NCBI RefSeq assembly: GCF_031458255.1
Contig: NZ_JAVDYC010000001.1
Location: 2,861,001 to 2,925,000, forward strand
DNA length: 64,000 bases
DNA from: Catenuloplanes niger
GTDB lineage: Bacteria > Actinomycetota > Actinomycetes > Mycobacteriales > Micromonosporaceae
Direction: 5' to 3'
Part shown: positions 23,936 through 33,364 of the stretch, piece by piece
Layout of the letters: every line of letters starts with the position of its first letter
Numbering within the stretch: position 1 is the first letter of the stretch
Translations under genes and position numbers: made by a program
The notes under the pieces: model-generated
What the model was told of the DNA's origin: nothing
The model's database searches: none
What the model saw: the letters and a program-made list of their open reading frames with translations, nothing else

Positions 23936-26720
23936 CGGCACCGGGACCACCGCGACGCCGCGCCCCGGGCAGTGCCTGCGCACGTTCCTGCGCGAGCAGG
24001 GCGCGACCGGCGTGCGCAAGGGCTGCGACACGGGTGACTGCGGCGCCTGCACGGTGTGGCTGGACGGCACGCCGGTGCACAGCTGCGTGACGCCCGCGTT
24101 CCGGGCCCGGGGCCGCGAGGTGACCACGGTGGCGGGCCTGGCCGACGGTGACGACCTGCACCCGGTGCAGCGCGGGTTCCTGGAGGCGCAGGGCTTCCAG
24201 TGCGGGTTCTGCACCAGCGGCATGATCATGACGGCGGCCGCGCTGAGCGACGCCCAGCGCGCGGACCTGCCGCACGCGCTCAAGGGCAACCTGTGCCGGT
24301 GCACCGGGTACCGCGCGATCGAGGACTCGATCAACGGCGTACGGCACGTGGCGGAGCCGGAGCCGGGCCACGCCGCCGGCCACAACGCACCGGCGCCGGG
24401 CGGCCGCGCGATCGTCACCGGCAAGGCGCTGTTCACGCTGGACCTGCCGCCGAACGGGCTGTTGCACATGAAGCTGCTGCGCTCGCCGCACGCGCACGCC
24501 CGGATCGTGGCGATCGACACCAGCGCGGCGCTGGCCGTACCCGGGGTGCGCCTGGTCCTGACGCACGAGGACGCGCCGAAGCGGCTCTACTCCAGCGCGC
24601 GGCACGAGCACATGACGGACAACCCGGACGACACGCGCGTGCTGGACGACGTGGTCCGGCACGTCGGGCAGCGGGTGGCGGCCGTGGTGGCGGAGACCGT
24701 GGCCGCGGCCGAGGAGGGCGTGCGCGCGCTGGTCGTCGACTACGAGGTGCTGCCCGCCGTCCTCGACCCGGAGCTGGCGATGCGGCCCGGCGCGCCGGTG
24801 ATCCACGACAAGCCGGCCGAGGAGTCGCGGATCGCGTTCCCGGAGCGGAACACGGTCGCGGAGATCCACGGCAACCTGGGCGACGTCGCGGCCGGCTTCG
24901 ACGAGGCGGACGTGATCTACGAACAGATCTTTCACACCCAGCGGGTACAGCACGCGGCGCTGGAGACGCACGGCTGCGTGGCCTGGGTGGACGAGCACGG
25001 CGCGCTCACCGTGCGGACCAGCACGCAGGTGCCGTTCCTGACCCGGCAGGCGCTCTGCGCGGTGTTCAACCTGCCGCCGGAGCACGTGCGGGTGCTCACC
25101 GTGCGGGTCGGCGGCGGCTTCGGCGGCAAGCAGGAGATGCTGGTCGAGGACGTCGCCGCGCTCGCCGCGCTGCGGCTGGGCCGGCCGGTGCAGCTGGAGC
25201 TGACGCGCGAGGAACAGTTCACCGGCACGACCAGCCGGCACCCGATGGCCATCTGGGTACGGGCCGGTGCGCGCGAGGACGGCACGCTCACCGCGCTGCA
25301 GCTGCGGGTCGTCTCGGACACCGGCGCGTACGCGAACCACGCGGTCGGCGTGCTGCACCACGGCTGCGGCGAGTCGGTCGCGGTCTACCGCTGCCCGAAC
25401 AAGAAGGTCGACGCGTACGCGGTCTACACGAACACGGTGCCGGCCGGTGCGTTCCGCGGCTACGGGCTGAGCCAGACCGTCTTCGCCGTCGAGTCCGCGA
25501 TGGACGAGCTGGCCCGGTTGCTGCATATGGACCCGATCGCGTTCCGGGAGCGCAACGTGGTCCGGCCCGGCGATCCGATGGTCTCGGTCAGCAACGAGCT
25601 CGACGACGTGGAGTACGGCAGCTACGGGCTGGACCAGTGCCTGACGCTGGTCCGGGACGCGCTCGCGGACGCGCCCGAGCCGGCGCCCGAGCCGGGCTGG
25701 CTGACCGGCGACGGCGTGGCACTGTCGCTGATCAACACGATTCCGCCGCGCGGGCACCACGCGGAGGCGGACGTGCGGCTGCTGCCGGACGGCACGTACC
25801 AGCTGATGGTCGGCACCACGGAGTTCGGCAACGGCACCTCGACCGTGCACGTCCAGCTGGCCGCGACCGCGTTGCGGACCACGCCGGACCGGGTGGCGAT
25901 CGCGCAGTCGGACACCGCGCTGGTCGCGCACGACACCGGCGCGTACGGCTCGACCGGCATCGTGGTGGCCGGCAAGGCGACGCTCCTGGCCGCGGAGGCG
26001 TTGCGGGAGCGCCTCCAGGCCGCGGCCGCGGTGCTGACCACGTTGCCGCCCGAGGAGTGCGAGCTGACCGCGGACGGCGTGGTCTGCGGCGACGGGACGA
26101 TGCTGGGCCTGCCGGAGCTGCACCGGCGCGCGGCCGAGGGCGGGCTGCCGGTGGCGGCGCACGCGGTCACCGACGGCACGCCGCGCTCGGTCGCGTTCAA
26201 CGTGCACGGTTTCCGGGTCGCGGTGCGCCCGCGTACCGGCGAGATCAAGATCTTGAAGAGCGTGCAGTCGGCGGACGCGGGCGTGGTGCTGAACCCGATG
26301 CAACTGGTCGGGCAGATCGAGGGCGGCGTGGCGCAGGCGATCGGCGCGGCGGTCTACGAGGAGATGCGGATCGACGCGGGCGGCCACGTGGTGAACCCCG
26401 CGCTGCGCGGTTACCACCTGCCGCAGTTCGCGGACGTGCCGCACACCGAGGTGCTGGTCGCCAGGACCGAGGACGCGCTCGGCCCGCTGGGCGCGAAGTC
26501 GATGAGCGAGAGCCCGTTCAACCCGGTCGCGCCCGCGCTGGCGAACGCGGTCCGGGACGCGACCGGCGTGCGGCTGACGTCGCTGCCGCTCGGCCGGGAC
26601 CGGGTGTGGGAGGCGCTCGCGCTGGCCGGCGTGACCGCGGACGACCCGGCCGGCGGTCCGGCACACGCGGTCTCGGTGCTGGCCGGGCTGCCCGAGGAGA
26701 CGGCGGTGGAGCGACGATGA
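23919..26720 (+). CDS. Fused [2Fe-2S] and molybdopterin subunit of a xanthine-dehydrogenase-type enzyme
   Basis: 933 aa. Residues 1-142 hold two [2Fe-2S] domains: plant-type C36, C41, C44, C56 and helical C95, C98, C126, C128. After a short linker, residues about 155-905 form the molybdopterin domains with VGGGFGGKQEM, GAFRGYGLSQ and LGAKSMSESPFNP, where Glu aligns with the catalytic base of the family (usual form GAKGIGEPP). In most bacteria the FeS part is fused to FAD or is separate; here it is fused to the Mo part and FAD is a separate gene. Purine substrate is inferred from the neighbouring deaminase. Confidence 0.88.
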   Translation: MSYSIDGTGTTATPRPGQCLRTFLREQGATGVRKGCDTGDCGACTVWLDGTPVHSCVTPAFRARGREVTTVAGLADGDDLHPVQRGFLEAQGFQCGFCTSGMIMTAAALSDAQRADLPHALKGNLCRCTGYRAIEDSINGVRHVAEPEPGHAAGHNAPAPGGRAIVTGKALFTLDLPPNGLLHMKLLRSPHAHARIVAIDTSAALAVPGVRLVLTHEDAPKRLYSSARHEHMTDNPDDTRVLDDVVRHVGQRVAAVVAETVAAAEEGVRALVVDYEVLPAVLDPELAMRPGAPVIHDKPAEESRIAFPERNTVAEIHGNLGDVAAGFDEADVIYEQIFHTQRVQHAALETHGCVAWVDEHGALTVRTSTQVPFLTRQALCAVFNLPPEHVRVLTVRVGGGFGGKQEMLVEDVAALAALRLGRPVQLELTREEQFTGTTSRHPMAIWVRAGAREDGTLTALQLRVVSDTGAYANHAVGVLHHGCGESVAVYRCPNKKVDAYAVYTNTVPAGAFRGYGLSQTVFAVESAMDELARLLHMDPIAFRERNVVRPGDPMVSVSNELDDVEYGSYGLDQCLTLVRDALADAPEPAPEPGWLTGDGVALSLINTIPPRGHHAEADVRLLPDGTYQLMVGTTEFGNGTSTVHVQLAATALRTTPDRVAIAQSDTALVAHDTGAYGSTGIVVAGKATLLAAEALRERLQAAAAVLTTLPPEECELTADGVVCGDGTMLGLPELHRRAAEGGLPVAAHAVTDGTPRSVAFNVHGFRVAVRPRTGEIKILKSVQSADAGVVLNPMQLVGQIEGGVAQAIGAAVYEEMRIDAGGHVVNPALRGYHLPQFADVPHTEVLVARTEDALGPLGAKSMSESPFNPVAPALANAVRDATGVRLTSLPLGRDRVWEALALAGVTADDPAGGPAHAVSVLAGLPEETAVERR

Positions 26721-27184
26721 CGGATCGGCGGTTCCTGGACCAGGCGGTGGCGGCCGCGGTGGCGAACGTGGGCACCGGCGGCGGGCCGTTCGGCGCGCTG
26801 GTGGTACGCGCCGGCGAGGTGGTCGCGACCGGCGTCAACCAGGTCACCAGCACGCTCGACCCGACCGCGCACGCGGAGGTGGTGGCGATCCGGGGCGCCT
26901 GCCGCGCGCTCGGCACGTTCAAGCTGGACGGCTGCGTGCTGGTCAGCTCGTGCGAGCCGTGCCCGTTGTGCCTGGCCGCCGCGCTGTGGGCCCGGGTGGA
27001 CCGGGTGGTCTACGCGGCGGACCGGCACGACGCGGCGGAGGCGGGCTTCGACGACCGCGCGTTCTACGACCTGTTCGCCCGGCCGCGCGCGGAGTGGCCC
27101 GTGCCGGTGGTGCAGGCGGACGCGACCGACCGGGTGGCGCCTTTTACCGCGTGGACGAACCGGCCGGACCGGGTCGAGTACTGA
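26717..27184 (+). CDS. Guanine-deaminase-like zinc deaminase
   Basis: 155 aa, cytidine/deoxycytidylate deaminase fold. Zinc site: HAEVVAIRGAC (His and catalytic Glu) and SCEPCPLC (two Cys). The pattern GGPFGALVV near the N-terminus and FDDRAFYDLFARP near the C-terminus resemble bacterial GuaD. It probably hydrolyses guanine to xanthine, the substrate of the enzyme encoded just upstream; its start overlaps that stop (ATGA). tRNA adenosine deaminase is less likely because of the operon context and the C-terminal region. Confidence 0.82.
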   Translation: MTDRRFLDQAVAAAVANVGTGGGPFGALVVRAGEVVATGVNQVTSTLDPTAHAEVVAIRGACRALGTFKLDGCVLVSSCEPCPLCLAAALWARVDRVVYAADRHDAAEAGFDDRAFYDLFARPRAEWPVPVVQADATDRVAPFTAWTNRPDRVEY

Positions 27185-27234
27185 GCGCGTGTCCGGTGGG
27201 CCTCGCCGCCCGGCTCGGCGACGATCCGCGAACC

Positions 27235-28047
27235 CTAGGCGCGGGTGGAGAGCGACTCGCTGAGCGCCGGGCGCGGCCTGGCCGGGTCGCGGCGCAGCAC
27301 CACCACGTACTCGCTGCGGGCCGCGTCGAGCCGGCCCAGGCTGAGCGCGCGGACCAGGCCGCGGACCAGCGACCAGCGCCGGCCGGTGATGCCGAGCCGC
27401 CGGCGGAACCGGGCCTGCTTCTCGTCCTCGAAGTAGCCCTCGAAGACCGGGGCCAGACCGTGCCGGGCGACCAGTGCGGTGATCGCGGCCGGTGCGATGG
27501 TGCGGCGCAGCGTGGTCGGGTACGGGCCGTAGCCGGGCCGGCCCGCGTTCGGGAAGCCGAGCACCCGGCGGCGGAACCAGACGTGGAACGCGTGCGGCGT
27601 GAGCTTGGTGAACAGCGACTTCGGGCTCCACAGGTGCGGCACCGCGAGCACCACCAGGCCGCCCGGCGCGATCATCCGGGCGAACCGGGCGATCAGGTCC
27701 TCCGGCCGTTCGACGTGCTCCAGCACGTACCAACAGGTGATCAGGTCGAAGGAGTCCGGTGAGGCGACGTAGTCGTGCAGGTCGCCGACGACCCGTTCGT
27801 GCAGCCGCGGGTTCAGGTTCATCGCGGTGTCGTCGGTGTCCACGCCGACGATGTACGCGTCCTCCGGCACGTCGAGGCGGATACGCTTGCCGGCACCGGC
27901 CTCCAGCGCGCGCAACGGTGCCCCGGCGGGCGCCCGGAGCAGCGCCGTCACGACGTCCTGGAGCGCGGCCGTCACCTCACCGGGGGTGCCGAGGACTGGG
28001 CCGGCACCCCGGTCGACCTGAGGCCTATTGTCCGATTCTTCCGACAT
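27235..28047 (-). CDS. SAM-dependent methyltransferase
   Basis: 270 aa from ATG at 28047. Rossmann-type methyltransferase: motif I LEAGAGKRIRLDVPEDAYIVGVD, then DLITCWYVLEHVERPEDLIARF and the post-motif IAPGGLVVLAVPHLWSP. The C-terminal third is basic and helical. Ubiquinone/menaquinone- or small-molecule-type methyltransferases share this pattern; the substrate is not evident. It is convergent with the purine operon (50 bp between the stops) and 53 nt after the small gene at 28101. Confidence 0.8.
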   Translation of the reverse strand: MSEESDNRPQVDRGAGPVLGTPGEVTAALQDVVTALLRAPAGAPLRALEAGAGKRIRLDVPEDAYIVGVDTDDTAMNLNPRLHERVVGDLHDYVASPDSFDLITCWYVLEHVERPEDLIARFARMIAPGGLVVLAVPHLWSPKSLFTKLTPHAFHVWFRRRVLGFPNAGRPGYGPYPTTLRRTIAPAAITALVARHGLAPVFEGYFEDEKQARFRRRLGITGRRWSLVRGLVRALSLGRLDAARSEYVVVLRRDPARPRPALSESLSTRA

Positions 28048-28100
28048 AGAGGCATTATTCAGAGGTGGCGGGGAAGGGAGCGGCGTGCCGCGCCGGGATG

Positions 28101-28352
28101 TCAGTCGAGCGGGCGCTTGAAGTGGTAGCGGTGGACCTCGGTGGTGCCCTGCAGGTTGTTCACGTCCTCGGAGGCGGAGATCATTTCCCAGCCCGCCGCG
28201 CCCGCCTGGTTGAGCTGCGAGATCACGGCGGTGCCGTACATCGTCACGTCCTGCACCGTGCCGTCCGGCGCGTACCAGGCGAACGTGATGACCCACTGCC
28301 CGCCGTCCGGGACACGGCGGCGGATGAGCAAGGCGTACTCCCACTTGACCAT
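28101..28352 (-). CDS. Small DUF4177-like protein
   Basis: 83 aa. MVKWEYALLIRRRV and LNQAGAAGWEMIS follow the pattern of the DUF4177 family (a strand, then L-x-x-x-G-x-x-GWE). No signal or membrane segment. The function of the family is unknown. It lies upstream of the methyltransferase in the same direction and divergent from the large kinase gene. Confidence 0.65.
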   Translation of the reverse strand: MVKWEYALLIRRRVPDGGQWVITFAWYAPDGTVQDVTMYGTAVISQLNQAGAAGWEMISASEDVNNLQGTTEVHRYHFKRPLD

Positions 28353-28510
28353 GTGGACATTATGCGGACCGAATCACCCGTTCGGTGATACACGGCGCGG
28401 GCCGGATGTCCGCGAAACGAAAAGCTGAAGACGACCGGCCGGGTGCCGAATGGGAGCGTGACGGGTGCCTTCCGGTGCCCGGACGACGTGCTGCTGGAGG
28501 AACGGCCGCG

Positions 28511-31500
28511 ATGGTCCTGGTCGACGAGGTGCTCTACGAGAGCGAGCGCACCCTCGTGACGCGCCGGCCCACCGGTGGGGTGGTGAGCAAGCGGCTGCGC
28601 GGCCCCGGCGCGGAGGAACGGGCGCGGCACGAGCGCGCGATGCTGGAACGCGCGGCCGGCGTGCCCGGCGTGCCGGCGCTGGTCGCGACCGGCGAGGACG
28701 ACGTGGTGGCGCTGGTCGACCCGGTGGGCGGCCGGACGCTCGGCGCCGCGCTGGCGGACGGCCCGCTGCCGCTCGCGGACGCGCTCCGGCTCGCCACCGG
28801 GCTGGCCGGCACGCTGGCCGGGCTGCACCGGCGCGGGCTGCTGCACCGCGACATCACGCCGGCGAACGTGCTGCTCGGCCTGGACGGCACGGCCACCCTG
28901 ATCGACTTCGGGCTGGCCACCGCGCAGGTGGAGGGCCCGGACACCGGCCGGCTGATCGGCACGCTCGCCTACGTGGCACCGGAGCAGACCGGGCGCACCG
29001 GGCGCGGCGTGGACCAGCGCGCCGACCTGTACGGGCTGGGCGCCACGCTGTACGCCGCGCTGACCGGCCGGGCGCCGTTCGGCGACGACGTCGCGCCGGC
29101 CTCCGGGGCGGCACCGGGTCCCGACCCGCTGCGGCTGGTGCACGACATCCTGGTCGCGGTGCCGGAGGAACCGGCCGTGCTCAACGAGCGGGTGCCGATC
29201 GTGCTCTCCGCGATCGTGATGCGACTGCTGGAGAAGGAGCCGGACCACCGGTACCAGAGCGCGGAAGGGCTGGCGCACGACCTGGACCGGGTGGCGCAGC
29301 GCCGGCTGACCGGCTTCACGCTCGGCGAACGCGACTTCCCGGCGCGGCTGGTGGCACCGGCCCGCCCGGCCGGGCGGGCCGCGGAGCTGGCGGCGCTGCG
29401 CACGGCCGTCACCACCGGCGTGCCGCTGGTGACGATCGGCGGCCCGCCCGAGATCGGCCGGACCAGCCTGCTGGCCGAGGTCCGCCCGCTGGCGGAGGAC
29501 GCGGGCGCGCGGTTCGTCAGCGGGCGGTGCGATCCGCGGCGCGCGGACGGCGGCGCGGACGGGCTGCGCGAGGCGTTCCGGGTGCTCGGCGGGCTGCTGT
29601 TGACGGAGCCGGAGCCGGTGCTGGCCGCGACGCGGGACCGGCTGCGTGAGGCGCTGGGCGAGAACGCGGCGCTGGTCGCGGACGTGGTGCCGGAGTTCGG
29701 CCTGGTCCTGGGCCTGGCGCCGGCGCCGGACCCGACCGGCCCGGCGCCCGCGCCGCCGGATTCCGCGCAGCTGGAGAACCGGCTGGTGCAGACCGCGTCC
29801 GCGCTGTTGCGTGCGGTGGCCTCGCCCGCGTATCCCCTGGTGCTCGCGCTGGACGACTTCCATCTGGCGCCGCAGATCGCGGCCCGGTCGGTGGAGACGA
29901 TCGTGGCCGCGGACCCGGTCCCGGGCGTGACGCTGGTGGTCACGCACCGCGACCCGGCGCCGGTGCTGACCGAGCCCGCCGGTGAGACGGTCCGGCTGCG
30001 GCTCGGCGGTCTGCCACCGGACGCGGTCGCGGAGCTGATCGCGGAGGTGCTGCGCGCGCCGGTGGCGGACCCGGCCGGGCTCGCCGCCGCCGTGCACGAG
30101 CGCACCGGCGGCCACCCCGCGGAGACGCTGGCGCTGCTCAACGAGCTGCGCACGACCGGGACGCTGCGGATCGGCGCGGACGGCTGGACGTGGGACCCGG
30201 ACGCGTTGCGCCGGCACCTCGGCGAGGGCGACGCGGGCGAGCGGCTGGCGGCCCGGATCCGCGCGCTGCCGGAGCCCGCGCGCGAGGTGCTGACCGCCAC
30301 CGTCTGCCTGGGCGGGGACGCCGCGCCGGAGCTGCTCGGCGCCGCCGTCGGGCGGCCGGCCGGCGCGGTGCTGGAGGCGCTGGCGCCCGCGCTCGACGAC
30401 GGGCTGGCCGCGTTCGCCGGCGACCGCGTGCGGATCACCCACGAGCGGGTGCGGGACGCGCTGCGGCACGGCGCGGTCGCGGCCCGGACCGGCATCGCCC
30501 GGCGGCTGGCGGCCGATCCCACGCACCGGCGGATCGCCGCGGAGTTGCTGCTCGAGGCGGAGCCGTTGGCCGGCGCGGACGACCGCGCGCTGGCCGGGCC
30601 GCTGTTCGCGGAGGCGGCGGACGCGCTGCGGATCATGGATCCGGAACGCACCGAGCGGTTCCTCTCCGCGGCGCTGCGCGTCGACGACGGCACCGACCGG
30701 TACGCGTCGCTGGTGCTGCACGCCGAGCGGCACGCCGCGCTCTGCCGGCTGGGACGGCTGACCGAGGCCGACGAGGAGTACCGGTACATCGAGATCAACT
30801 GCCCGGACCCGGTCGGCCGGGTACCCAGCGCGTGCGTGCAGATCGGCTCGCTGAACAGCCGGGTCCGGTTCGCGGACGCGCTGGCCCTGGGCAGCGACCT
30901 GCTCGACCGGATCGGCGTGCCGGCCGTGCGGTCGCCGGAGGAACTGCCCGCGCTGGCCGAGGCCGGCATGCTGCGGCTGGTCGAGTGGGCGGCGGCGCTG
31001 CCGGCGGACGGCGACCCGCGACCGGAGAATTCGGATCGCGCCCACCAGGCGCGGGCCCGGCTGATCAACGCGCTCATGCCGAACGCGCTGATGGCCGGAC
31101 CGATCATCATGACGTGGCTGCAGACGACCGCGCACCGGCTGTGGGTGACGGACGGTCCGGCCGCGTGGCTGGCCGGGCCGGTCGCGGCGAGCGGGTTCGG
31201 GCTGATCTCCACGCGCGGTGACTACCACAGCGGCTATCGCATCGCCCGGCACCTGCTGGCCGAGGCCGAGCGGCGCGGCTGGGAGCGGTCGGCCGCGGAG
31301 CTGCGGTTCATCCTGGTGTCGTGGGCCGGGCACTGGCACGAACGGCTGGAGAACGTGCTGCCGGTCGCGCGCGCCGCGTTCACCGGGCTGGTCCGTGCGG
31401 GCGTCACCACCCAGGCCGGGCTCACGTGCAGCGGGCTGGCCGCATACCTGCTCGACATCGGTTCGCTCGGCGCGCTGGACGAGCAGGTCACGGACGCGCT

Positions 31501-33205
31501 CCGGTACGCGCGGCGCACCGGCCATGCACAGGCCGGGCTGATCCAGGGCGCGTACCGGCAGTTCGTGCGCGCGATGCGCGGCGAGACGCACGCACCTGGC
31601 GGCTTCACCGACGACGGGTTCGACGAGGCGGCGCACCTGGCCACGGTCGCCGCGAACGCGCCGGCCGCGCACACCGCCCACGCGCTGCGCGGGCTGGCCG
31701 CGCTGATCGCCGGCGACGAGGCGGCGGCGCGGGCCGCGACCGGGCAGGCCGCCGCGCTGGTCGACCGCAATCCCGGCTTCTACCTGGTCACCACGACCAT
31801 GCTGCTGTGCGCGCTGACCGGCGTCGACCTCGACCGGGCCGAGCGGTGGCTGGCCGGCCGGGCCGCGGACGCACCCGGCAACTTCTCGCACCTGGCGTCG
31901 CTGGCCGAGGCGGAGCGCGCCCGCGCGGACGGCGACCGGTGGGCCGCCACGGTCGCCTACGACCGCGCGCTGCGCGAGGTCAGCCGGCGGCGGCGCCCCT
32001 GGCACTACGCGGTCATCGCGGAGCGGGCGGCCGCGTTCCAGCTCGCCGAGGGCAACGAGTTCGCCGGCAACGGGCTGCTGCGGCTGGCCCGGGACGGGTA
32101 CGCGGCGTGGGGCGCGAGCGCGAAGGTCCGGGCGCTGGAGACCACGCACCGGTGGCTGCGCGGCCGGCCGGCCGAGCCGGACCGGGCGCGCAGCACCGGC
32201 GGACTGGACAACTCCGACATCGACCTGCTCGGCGTGCTGGACGCGGCGCGCACGCTCAGCTCGGAGACCCGCGTGCACGCGCTGCACGAACGCGTCGACG
32301 AGGTGCTGCGCGCGCTGACCGGCGCGACCGACGTGCTGCTGGTGGCCTCCGGCACGGACGCCGGCCCGCGGTCGGTGGTCCGCTACGTGCAGCGCACCCA
32401 CGCCGCCGTGGTGAGCGAGGACGCGGTGCGCGACGACCGGTTCGCGCGCGACGAGTATTTCGCGGGCGTGTCCCAGTGCGCGCTGCTCGCGCTGCCGGTG
32501 GTGGTGCGCGGCGAGGACCGCGCGGTGCTGATCCTGGAGAACCGGGGCAGCCGCAACGCGTTCACCGCGGACCGGCTGGACGCGGTGCGCCTGGTCACCG
32601 GCCAGCTCGCGGTGTCGCTGGAGAACGCGCAGCTCTACGCGTCGCTGGAGGCGAAGATCGCGGACCGGACGCGCGAGCTGGAGGAGGCGAACGCGCGGCT
32701 GGAGCAGCTCGCCGTCACCGACCCGCTGACCGGGCTGACGAACCGCCGCCGGCTGGACGCGCTGCTGGCGGCCGAGTGGCGGCGGGCGGCCCGGCCCCGG
32801 AACCCACTGTCGATCGCGATGATCGACATCGACCACTTCAAGGGGTACAACGACCACTACGGCCATCAGGGCGGCGACCGCTGCCTGGTCACGGTGGCCA
32901 CCACCGTGGCCGCGCACGTGCGTTCCACCGACCACGTGGCCCGCTACGGCGGCGAGGAGTTCTGCATCATCCTGCCGGAGACACCGCTCGCGGACGCACT
33001 GGTCGTGGCGGAACGGGTGCGGTCCGCGGTCGAGGCGCTGCGCGAGCCGCATGCACTCTCCCCGCACGGCATCGTCACGGTCAGCATCGGCGTCGCGGCC
33101 GCGTTCCCCCGCCCGAACCGGGACGTCGACACGCTGGTGAAGACGGCGGACGAATGTCTCTACGCCGCCAAACGAGCCGGCCGGAACCGGGTCTCCAGCG
33201 AGTGA
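28511..33205 (+). CDS. Kinase-AAA-GAF-diguanylate cyclase fusion protein
   Basis: 1564 aa from ATG at 28511 (GGAGG 11 nt upstream). Domains in order: Ser/Thr kinase, residues 1-270 (Lys27 in VVSKRL, HRDITPANVLL, DFG, APEQTG); AAA/STAND-type ATPase from about 285, with Walker A GGPPEIGRTSLL in which the lysine is Arg, and LVLALDDFHLAP as Walker B; a long helical repeat region to about 1200; GAF at about 1245-1385; coiled coil; GGDEF at about 1410-1560 with GGEEF intact and an RSTD I-site five residues before it. It should make c-di-GMP with product inhibition, coupled to kinase input. There are no membrane helices, so it is cytosolic. Confidence 0.88.
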   Translation: MVLVDEVLYESERTLVTRRPTGGVVSKRLRGPGAEERARHERAMLERAAGVPGVPALVATGEDDVVALVDPVGGRTLGAALADGPLPLADALRLATGLAGTLAGLHRRGLLHRDITPANVLLGLDGTATLIDFGLATAQVEGPDTGRLIGTLAYVAPEQTGRTGRGVDQRADLYGLGATLYAALTGRAPFGDDVAPASGAAPGPDPLRLVHDILVAVPEEPAVLNERVPIVLSAIVMRLLEKEPDHRYQSAEGLAHDLDRVAQRRLTGFTLGERDFPARLVAPARPAGRAAELAALRTAVTTGVPLVTIGGPPEIGRTSLLAEVRPLAEDAGARFVSGRCDPRRADGGADGLREAFRVLGGLLLTEPEPVLAATRDRLREALGENAALVADVVPEFGLVLGLAPAPDPTGPAPAPPDSAQLENRLVQTASALLRAVASPAYPLVLALDDFHLAPQIAARSVETIVAADPVPGVTLVVTHRDPAPVLTEPAGETVRLRLGGLPPDAVAELIAEVLRAPVADPAGLAAAVHERTGGHPAETLALLNELRTTGTLRIGADGWTWDPDALRRHLGEGDAGERLAARIRALPEPAREVLTATVCLGGDAAPELLGAAVGRPAGAVLEALAPALDDGLAAFAGDRVRITHERVRDALRHGAVAARTGIARRLAADPTHRRIAAELLLEAEPLAGADDRALAGPLFAEAADALRIMDPERTERFLSAALRVDDGTDRYASLVLHAERHAALCRLGRLTEADEEYRYIEINCPDPVGRVPSACVQIGSLNSRVRFADALALGSDLLDRIGVPAVRSPEELPALAEAGMLRLVEWAAALPADGDPRPENSDRAHQARARLINALMPNALMAGPIIMTWLQTTAHRLWVTDGPAAWLAGPVAASGFGLISTRGDYHSGYRIARHLLAEAERRGWERSAAELRFILVSWAGHWHERLENVLPVARAAFTGLVRAGVTTQAGLTCSGLAAYLLDIGSLGALDEQVTDALRYARRTGHAQAGLIQGAYRQFVRAMRGETHAPGGFTDDGFDEAAHLATVAANAPAAHTAHALRGLAALIAGDEAAARAATGQAAALVDRNPGFYLVTTTMLLCALTGVDLDRAERWLAGRAADAPGNFSHLASLAEAERARADGDRWAATVAYDRALREVSRRRRPWHYAVIAERAAAFQLAEGNEFAGNGLLRLARDGYAAWGASAKVRALETTHRWLRGRPAEPDRARSTGGLDNSDIDLLGVLDAARTLSSETRVHALHERVDEVLRALTGATDVLLVASGTDAGPRSVVRYVQRTHAAVVSEDAVRDDRFARDEYFAGVSQCALLALPVVVRGEDRAVLILENRGSRNAFTADRLDAVRLVTGQLAVSLENAQLYASLEAKIADRTRELEEANARLEQLAVTDPLTGLTNRRRLDALLAAEWRRAARPRNPLSIAMIDIDHFKGYNDHYGHQGGDRCLVTVATTVAAHVRSTDHVARYGGEEFCIILPETPLADALVVAERVRSAVEALREPHALSPHGIVTVSIGVAAAFPRPNRDVDTLVKTADECLYAAKRAGRNRVSSE

Positions 33206-33351
33206 GACCATCACCGGCACATCCGGTGCCCGGCCCGGAGCGAGTGGCGAAGAGTTCAGTGACAGAGATCCGATAGTGGGGTAAGGGCCGGTAGCGGCCA
33301 TGTGTGACGAGGTTTGACGCACCGGGTATCAACTCACTGGTTTCGTCCGGG

Positions 33352-33357
33352 TACGGT
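33352..33357 (+). promoter_or_regulatory. -10 element for leaderless kinase transcript
   Basis: TACGGT followed by 7 nt and the GTG start codon. The same TANNNT-N6/7-start layout recurs at four other genes in this window. Confidence 0.5.
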
Positions 33358-33364
33358 CCACTTC

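Noticed and set aside
28244-33322. A 1692-codon open frame on the minus strand
   Set aside because: It lies antisense to the kinase-cyclase gene, whose domains are unmistakable. The translation is Arg/Gly/Ala/His-rich with no motif, a usual by-product of high GC.
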